The notes under the pieces are model-generated. The model ran no database searches. It worked only from the letters and a program-made list of their open reading frames with translations, and was not told where the DNA came from. From Anastatus disparis (Eukaryota > Arthropoda > Insecta > Hymenoptera > Eupelmidae), in assembly GCA_017163975.1 (NCBI GenBank), contig JAFFSR010000352.1, positions 62,001-126,000 of the forward strand: DNA of 64,000 nucleotides, read 5' to 3'. Both the position numbers and the translations under genes were made by a program. Every line of letters starts with the position of its first letter. Positions within the stretch are counted from its first letter, which is position 1. Of this stretch, positions 58,068-64,000 are shown one piece after another.

Positions 58068-58196
58068 AAACCGTAATAAAGTAACAGTTCTCCCAAAATT
58101 TATCTGATAAATTTTTATAATTTCAATACTTAATTTTGTTTTTCCTAAAACTTGTGTTCTTAATTTTTGTGTGCATAGCTCAAAGATATATGTTAA

Positions 58197-60900
58197 GGGG
58201 GGAGCCTGCTTTAGAGGCTTCAAAAAATCAATATTCTCGAGGATTTTATTGGAAAGGAAAGAAATGTCTGAAATAAAACTTTTAGGTTTTATTCTTATAT
58301 ATTTGAAGAGTCTTCTCAAATTTTTTTATTATCATACAAAAGATATTCTTCATGTTTCAAGAAACGGAGGCGCCTCGAGTGTGCACTTTCTGTGTGGCGG
58401 GCAAGATGCAGGTCGCAATTTTCATCTGAAACAAAAAACCAAAAGAAATTTTCAATAGTGTAATTCCTAGGTGAACCAAGAAAATTCAACAAAAAGTGAA
58501 AAATTCAACAATTTTTCACAAATTAAAAAAAATGCATTAAAAAAAAAAAAAAATTCACTCTAGATCATTTGAAAACCGGCTTAATGTTAACTTTCTTAAA
58601 GTATTTTAAGTTCACCTAAAAGAGAATTTAATCCCAAATACAACGCATTTTGACTCGTTTCTATAGGACGTTTACTTTTTTTCCTATTTTGCCCGCAAAT
58701 TTGAAAAAATCATCAAAATGGAAATCCGAGATATCGCGTGTTAAAGTTTTCGTTCACAAAAAATTGTAAATTTCTTGAACGTACCCTATTAATATGCTAA
58801 TCAGCGATTCCTGCTCTCTATAACTACCCTTCAGACTCCTAAAAAAATTGGTTTTCGGCCAATTGCTCCATTCGACGGACTGTTCTGGCCTCTTTGGTCC
58901 CCAATGAGGTGCGCCTGTTCTGACGCGTGATGTGCTCCTCGTTCGCTTTATCGCAAAAATTTTTGCATTGGAGCCCAAGTAGAGCCCAATAAGTGCATAG
59001 TCTTTAATACTGCACTGTAGCCTTCATTAATCATCCCTCCAGCGATGAAAGCAGCAGTCTCAAATATTGTAATCTCCGAATGAAGGTGTTTGGGCGTCAT
59101 GCGCCATACGATTGAATTAAATGACTCGTTAGCATTCTGCGTGTGTCCACCCAAGTACCTTATTAATAAATCGTCCTTTAATGATTCCTCGTATATAGGA
59201 AGAATATGTTTTTCAATATCGTCGTCAATTAGGCGTGGTGGATGTTTAAAATCTGCCAAAGTATTTTTTACTTCTGCTTTGCGCCATTCACACCAGCTCT
59301 CGGCGCCTTCGAGGCAGTTGTCGTGACGAGGAAATTTATCTGTAGAGCAATAATGATCAAGTGTCGCCATTATTGCACTTCTCATACCTTCTACAGAGTT
59401 TAAATTTCTTCGAATCGCGAGACCGTAATACATTTTAAGTTTTTTTATTACAGTCTCTGTGAGCCGCTTTTTTCCATCGAGTTTCTGTTCTTTTCTCTTG
59501 TTGCGGAGACGAGTACTCATGCGCTTTTGTACGTGTCCCACGCACTCGTTTTTTGTCACTGTACACTTGTCGCCGTATGGATTATTCTTTACGATGCCAA
59601 GAAATGTTTTGGAGTCGCCGTCGCCAATATAATTGCTATACATTACTCCAAATTTCTCGATAGATCTTGAGAACATTTCGGTGATCGAATCAACTTCCAT
59701 CTTTCCAGCGGAGCCTGCGTGATTCGAAGAACAACTTACTTTATGGGTTTCATACCATTCTTCAGACTCGTTGTCGTTCAACGAATTTTTCTTGAAAGTA
59801 CAGGTATGACAATATCCGCTTTTAACATCGAGATCAATCACTTTGCCACTGTAGTAGCCAATAAGTGTAGTTACACCCTACAGAGAAGTGAATCCACGTT
59901 CCTTCCACGATCCATCGCCCGGAACTTTCAAATGGTCAACTCGTCTTTTATTTTGCATATTTAGTTGTTTTTCCTCTTCGACAGCACTTTTGCATGCACT
60001 TTCAAACATCGTTTTCGATGCTGTATACAAATGTTCCACGATTTTGTCATACGTCGATTTTGCTAAGCCTATGCCTTGAGATAAATCCAGAAGACCACAA
60101 AAAATGTTTATGCCTTTTCGTGCGATACCCAAAAGCCTCACGACGAACACAATTCTTCTGTTGATTTCGTAGTCGGTGTGAATCAACGGTCCGGATGGGA
60201 TTTCTTGTTTACCGCAGCGACACGACAAAATAATTTAAAATCGTAAAGCTGGATGGTTGCTTTCGGCGAACGTTGTTCTTTGCTTACACAAATTGCAAAT
60301 AACTAACTCTGAAATTGCTGAAAACACAGACACAAACTTGATTATGCAGTAACAATCAAACGGATAAACTATAACGTCGTCCGTAGTCGCCAAAGCCAAT
60401 TTCCGCTCACTGCAACTGGTATTAGCTTCTCCATCGTTCGATGGAGAAACATTCAAAAATTGATTGCCGTTGAATTTGTGCTTTCGTGGCCTTCCACTAC
60501 GCTTACTCGCAGGTTTGCTCGTTTTCGGATAGGTCTCCATATTTTTAAGATGCTCACGTACTGAAAGACAAATTAAAACCGAACCGTAAAGCAAAATGTA
60601 GCTCTGCTCGAGCCGACGTTGCCAGCTCATATATACCGTTACAATAATAGTTTTGCCCCTACTATAGCTTTATAGAGACCATCTATGAACAGTTAAACTG
60701 TTTTGAAAGACCGTTAGTCCCTTTCCATTATAATATACATAATAGATCGAGGGGCGGAGCGCGCCACTATTTCTTCTGTATCTCCGAAACTATTTCGAAT
60801 TCCGTTCTGAAATTTCAGAGACATATTCTTAAATAGTTTAGGAAGAGATTTAGGCAAAAAAAATTTCGACTTTTTGAAGCCTCTAAAGCAGGCTCCCCCC
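58197..60900 (-). mobile_element. Near-complete TTAA transposon (Kolobok-type, Mutator-like transposase)
   Basis: TTAA flanks (58193-58196 and 60901-60904) and TIRs GGGGGGAGCCTGCTTTAGAG, continuing GGCTTCAAAAA, define 2,704 bp. One transposase gene fills it on the minus strand. TTAA target choice fits Kolobok or piggyBac; the transposase is not piggyBac-like. Confidence 0.85.
58790..60541 (-). pseudogene. Mutator-like/Kolobok-type DDE transposase, three lesions
   Basis: A single frame runs from METYPKTSK (60541) to 58948, broken by a TAA near 60237 and a TAG at 59880-59878. Order: basic N-terminus (RSGRPRKHKF), Cys-containing part (VICNLCKQR, SCRCGKQE), HLKVPGDGSWKERG (first catalytic Asp), SGYCHTC, NHAGSAGKMEVD, IGDGDSKTFLG (second Asp), ECVGHVQKRMSTRLR, GHTQNANESFNS (catalytic Glu), FETAAFIAGGMINEG. 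Near 58960 the frame shifts: the C-terminal NRRTSLGTKEAR and RRMEQLAENQ follow in another frame. Residue order matches the Mutator-like transposase family as I know it. It cuts and pastes its element; the catalytic residues are present but the gene is broken. Confidence 0.88.
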
Positions 60901-60904
60901 TTAA

Positions 60905-61665
60905 TACAAAACACTTGATCGCCAAAAGAAATTTCAATACAAACATTCAATTTATAACTTTTCAGAATGTCTAATTATAATAACAATGCAAAGAACACTG
61001 CAAAAACCTTATACATGTTTGTATTACGATAAGATTTGTATCTTAGAAGAATGAAATAATTTAATGTCCCTTAGAATATGTGTAAATCTTTTTTTAAACT
61101 ATTCTGTAGAGTTGATACTTCGTATACTAGGGTCGATGTGCTAGCTACCGAGCCTTTACGGTAATAGCAGAGATATTTCATTCAGCCGTATTTCACTATT
61201 CTTCAACAATTGTTAAGATTATCTATCCCAACAAGATATATTTTTTACAAATAGAATAATTTTCCTAAATGATATTTTTAGACTCAAGAGAATCATTAAT
61301 TTATGAATTAAAGTTATAAATTTTGTATAATGCATCAGTTATCGTCAATTCGTCAGCTTACTAAGGGTGCACGAGTACTCAATTCTACAAGTTACTCAAA
61401 TAAATTACTCTGCTTAGGTTCAAGTCGAGTTGAGTATTAATGCAAACTTCCCGAGCTATTCGTAGTCACTCAGTTACTCAAAAAATTATAAAATACTAAA
61501 TTAACTCGGGTCATTCGAATAACTAGATTATATTATCCTGTGGTAATTAGTACTCATATACACAAAATAATTATTCTTTACCTTTTTTCATTGACTTTCT
61601 TTTAATTCTGTCTTTCCGTCTGTCCAGGTGGAATTCTAAAATCATACGCATTTCCATATACAAAT
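60905..61665. other. Non-coding stretch
   Basis: No gene. AGGGTGCACGAGTACTC near 61367 starts a stretch with repeated AGTTACTCAA motifs, perhaps an element end. Confidence 0.35.
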
Positions 61666-62941
61666 ACACACACTTGCACACATACACATACACATATACA
61701 CATACACATATACATACACACATACACACATAAATATACACACATACACATACACTTATACCCATACGCACATACACATACACTTATACCCATACGCACA
61801 TACACATACACACATACACATATACATACACACATACACATACACACATACCCATGAATACATACACATACACACATACACAAAAACACGTTAACACATA
61901 CACATACGCACATAAGCACGAACACCTTAACACATACACATACGCACGTAAGCACGAAAACGTTAACGCATACACATATACACAAACGTACATAAGCACG
62001 AACACGTTAACACATACACATACACATACGCACATACATATACATACATACACATACACATATACACATGCAAACATATACATACACACATACACATATA
62101 AATATACACATAAGCACATGAGCGTACACACAGGCACATGCACACATACGCATACACACAAACACATACAAACATACACATACACACATACGCATACACA
62201 CATACACATACACATTTACAAATACATACATTCAAATACAGACGTACACTTACGTGTGTATAAGTATGCTCATATGTGTGTGTGCACACATACATATACA
62301 CACATGAACATACACACAGACACATACAGACACATACAGACACATACACAGATGAGCATACGCATACACATATACGCATAATAACATACAGATACACACA
62401 TACATACATACGCATATACATATACGCATACACATATACATACGCACATACACACATGCACATACACACATAAGCACATGAGCGTACACACAGGCACATG
62501 CACACATACGCATACACACAAACACATACAAACATACACATGCACACACACTCGTTTACTTACACACATACATATACATATACACATACGCATACAAACA
62601 TACGCATTTACGCATAAAAATACACACACTTAAATACATACACACATACTCACCTATACGTAAACACATGCACATACACATATGCACCTACACACAAATA
62701 TACACTAACGCAGATACACACATACGCATTTACATATAAGAATACACACACTTGGACACAGGAACTAATAGACATACACACATCCACACATACACACATA
62801 CACACATACTTATGCACATACACACATACACATACAAACATATACAGATGAGCAGACACATACACATACACAGATGAGCAGACACATACACATACACACA
62901 TACACATATACAGTTACACGCATAAATACATACGCACATAC
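61666..62941. repeat. Complex (CA/ACACATAC)n minisatellite
   Basis: About 1.3 kb of ACACATACRC units. A ~78-bp block (ATAAGCACATGAGCGTACAC..) occurs at about 62108 and 62468. Near 62250-62285 a short GTGTGT segment reverses strand bias. All ORFs here are Cys/Val or His/Thr low-complexity artefacts. Confidence 0.92.
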
Positions 62942-63760
62942 ATCAAATTTTTGCTCCGACTTTGGAAAAGCGTATCTTCTTCAATTTTCATCCTAAAAAA
63001 AATTTAAAAAAAGCATTTTAAAGTATTCGTTAAACGCCTTTTTTTAGCTTGCTTACATTTTTTTAACGATATTTAAAAAAAAATAATCGCTTCGGCAATT
63101 TTGAAATTTGTTTCAATTTTGCATTTTTCTTCAATCAGCTGTAGTTTTTTAAATAATTGAGCTAGAAAAAATTTGAAAAAAGTGTTTTTTGCAGTTGTAA
63201 AAAACACTTGAATAGCAAGTAGAAAATAATGGCTGGTGCAAAACTTTTGATTTCCATAATATAATTTTTGCAAAAAAAATCTTTTTGTTGTTTCATACTT
63301 CATTATGTTATATTATTAATAATGAATGGTTATAATTTCCTACTAAAATTAAATCACTACTTCACCAGCGATTATTTTCTACTTGTTATTCAAGTGTTTT
63401 TTACAACTGCTAAAGAATTAGATCGATAACTTTATATGCTTAAAACTTGACAAAAAATAATTAAAAATTTTTTGTAAAAATGGCTGCAAATAGCATTTTT
63501 GGAGCCCTTTCCAGATCTTTCTTCAAAACTTTTCTAGCTAAATCATTTTAAAAACTACCACTGATTGAAGAAAAATGCAAAAATGAAAAAAATTTCAAAA
63601 TGGCCAAAGCGATTATTTTTTTTTTTTAATATCGTTGAAAAAAAGTAAGTAAGCGCAAAAGAAAGCATTTAGAGAATACTTTGAAATGCTTTTTTTAAAT
63701 TTTTTCTAGGATAAAAGTTGAAGAAGATACGCTTTTTCAAAGTCGGAGCAAAAATTTGAT
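62942..63760. mobile_element. Foldback element inserted in the minisatellite
   Basis: Inverted ends ATCAAATTTTTGCTCCGAC and complement; arms about 62942-63245 and 63372-63760 (AAGCGTATCTTCTTCAA; TACTTGTTATTCAAGTG..) pair with small gaps. No ORF. Target duplication unclear. Confidence 0.78.
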
Positions 63761-63789
63761 AACCTGCTCAGAGTTATTGCCCAGTACTG

Positions 63790-64000
63790 TACACACATGC
63801 ATTTACACATATACACATAAACACATACGCATACACACATACGCGTACATACACATACACATAAATACATATACACTACTAACATATACGAGAACACATA
63901 CATATACACACATGCACCTATACATAGATATACTCACACGCATATACGCATTTACATATAGGAATACACACACTTGCACTCAGGAACTGATTTACATACA
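63790..64000. repeat. Continuation of the CA-rich minisatellite
   Basis: Same ACACATAC-type units continue to the window end, including a block (GGAATACACACACTTGCAC) like one at about 62740. Confidence 0.9.

Noticed and set aside
61571..62939. Many Cys/Val/Tyr or His/Thr ORFs, up to 194 codons
   Set aside because: Translations of the CA-rich minisatellite; no real protein.

Overview
This is AT-rich eukaryotic DNA, almost certainly from an insect. The evidence is the spliced, intron-bearing gene remnant, the mix of mobile elements (an errantivirus-like retroelement with an env gene, a jockey-like LINE, Helitrons, piggyBac/Kolobok-type TTAA elements, PIF- and En/Spm-like pieces) and long (TA)n and (CA)n microsatellites. 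I cannot fix the species. I see no clearly intact host gene and no rRNA, tRNA or CRISPR. The window is a graveyard of nested, mostly broken mobile elements, unusually rich in long inverted repeats.

Layout. 0-3.5 kb: two almost identical copies of an uncharacterised repeated gene, head to head; the left copy is open and runs off the window, the right copy is broken. 4.2-7.5 kb: a palindromic element full of CACGTG, then an En/Spm (CACTA)-type transposase remnant split by a foldback element with a 9-bp target duplication. 8.7-9.5 kb: a jockey-like reverse transcriptase remnant. 9.6-10.85 kb: a four-exon BEN-domain gene remnant. 11.2-14.9 kb: a strong short hairpin, a MITE, and a 2.1-kb long-TIR element inside a (TA)n tract. 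15-21 kb: mostly non-coding, with one piggyBac-type MITE. 21-23.1 kb: a non-autonomous Helitron with both termini. 24-27.8 kb: remains of an autonomous Helitron (PIF1-type helicase, C2H2 ORF, 3' hairpin and CTAG end).

30-36.3 kb: an errantivirus-like element on the + strand (5'-truncated RT, RNase H, a long tether, integrase, a splice-acceptor-led env, and two small related Cys-rich ORFs after env), with many lesions and a MITE in env. A ~520-bp repeat occurs at 14.9 and 36.5 kb. 37.1-37.8 kb: a ~163-bp tandem array. 38.4-43.1 kb: a giant foldback whose arms are tandem repeats carrying a 23-bp palindrome. 43.5-48 kb: a TTAA MITE, a second foldback and a PIF-type element with a nested CACTG-ended element. 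48.3-52.1 kb (minus): a Ty3/gypsy remnant. 52.4-55.9 kb (minus): a degraded DUF7869-like element gene with duplicated promoter-like ends and a solo LTR. 57.8-60.9 kb: a piggyBac-type MITE and a nearly complete TTAA element with a Mutator-like/Kolobok-type transposase. 61.6-64 kb: a complex CA-rich minisatellite interrupted by a foldback.

Most coding pieces are dead; only the left-edge gene and the last accessory ORF after env are open as seen. The striking feature is the density of palindromic DNA, including five members of one TTAA-flanked foldback MITE family, mostly sitting inside other elements. Transcription across this region would give many double-stranded RNAs.
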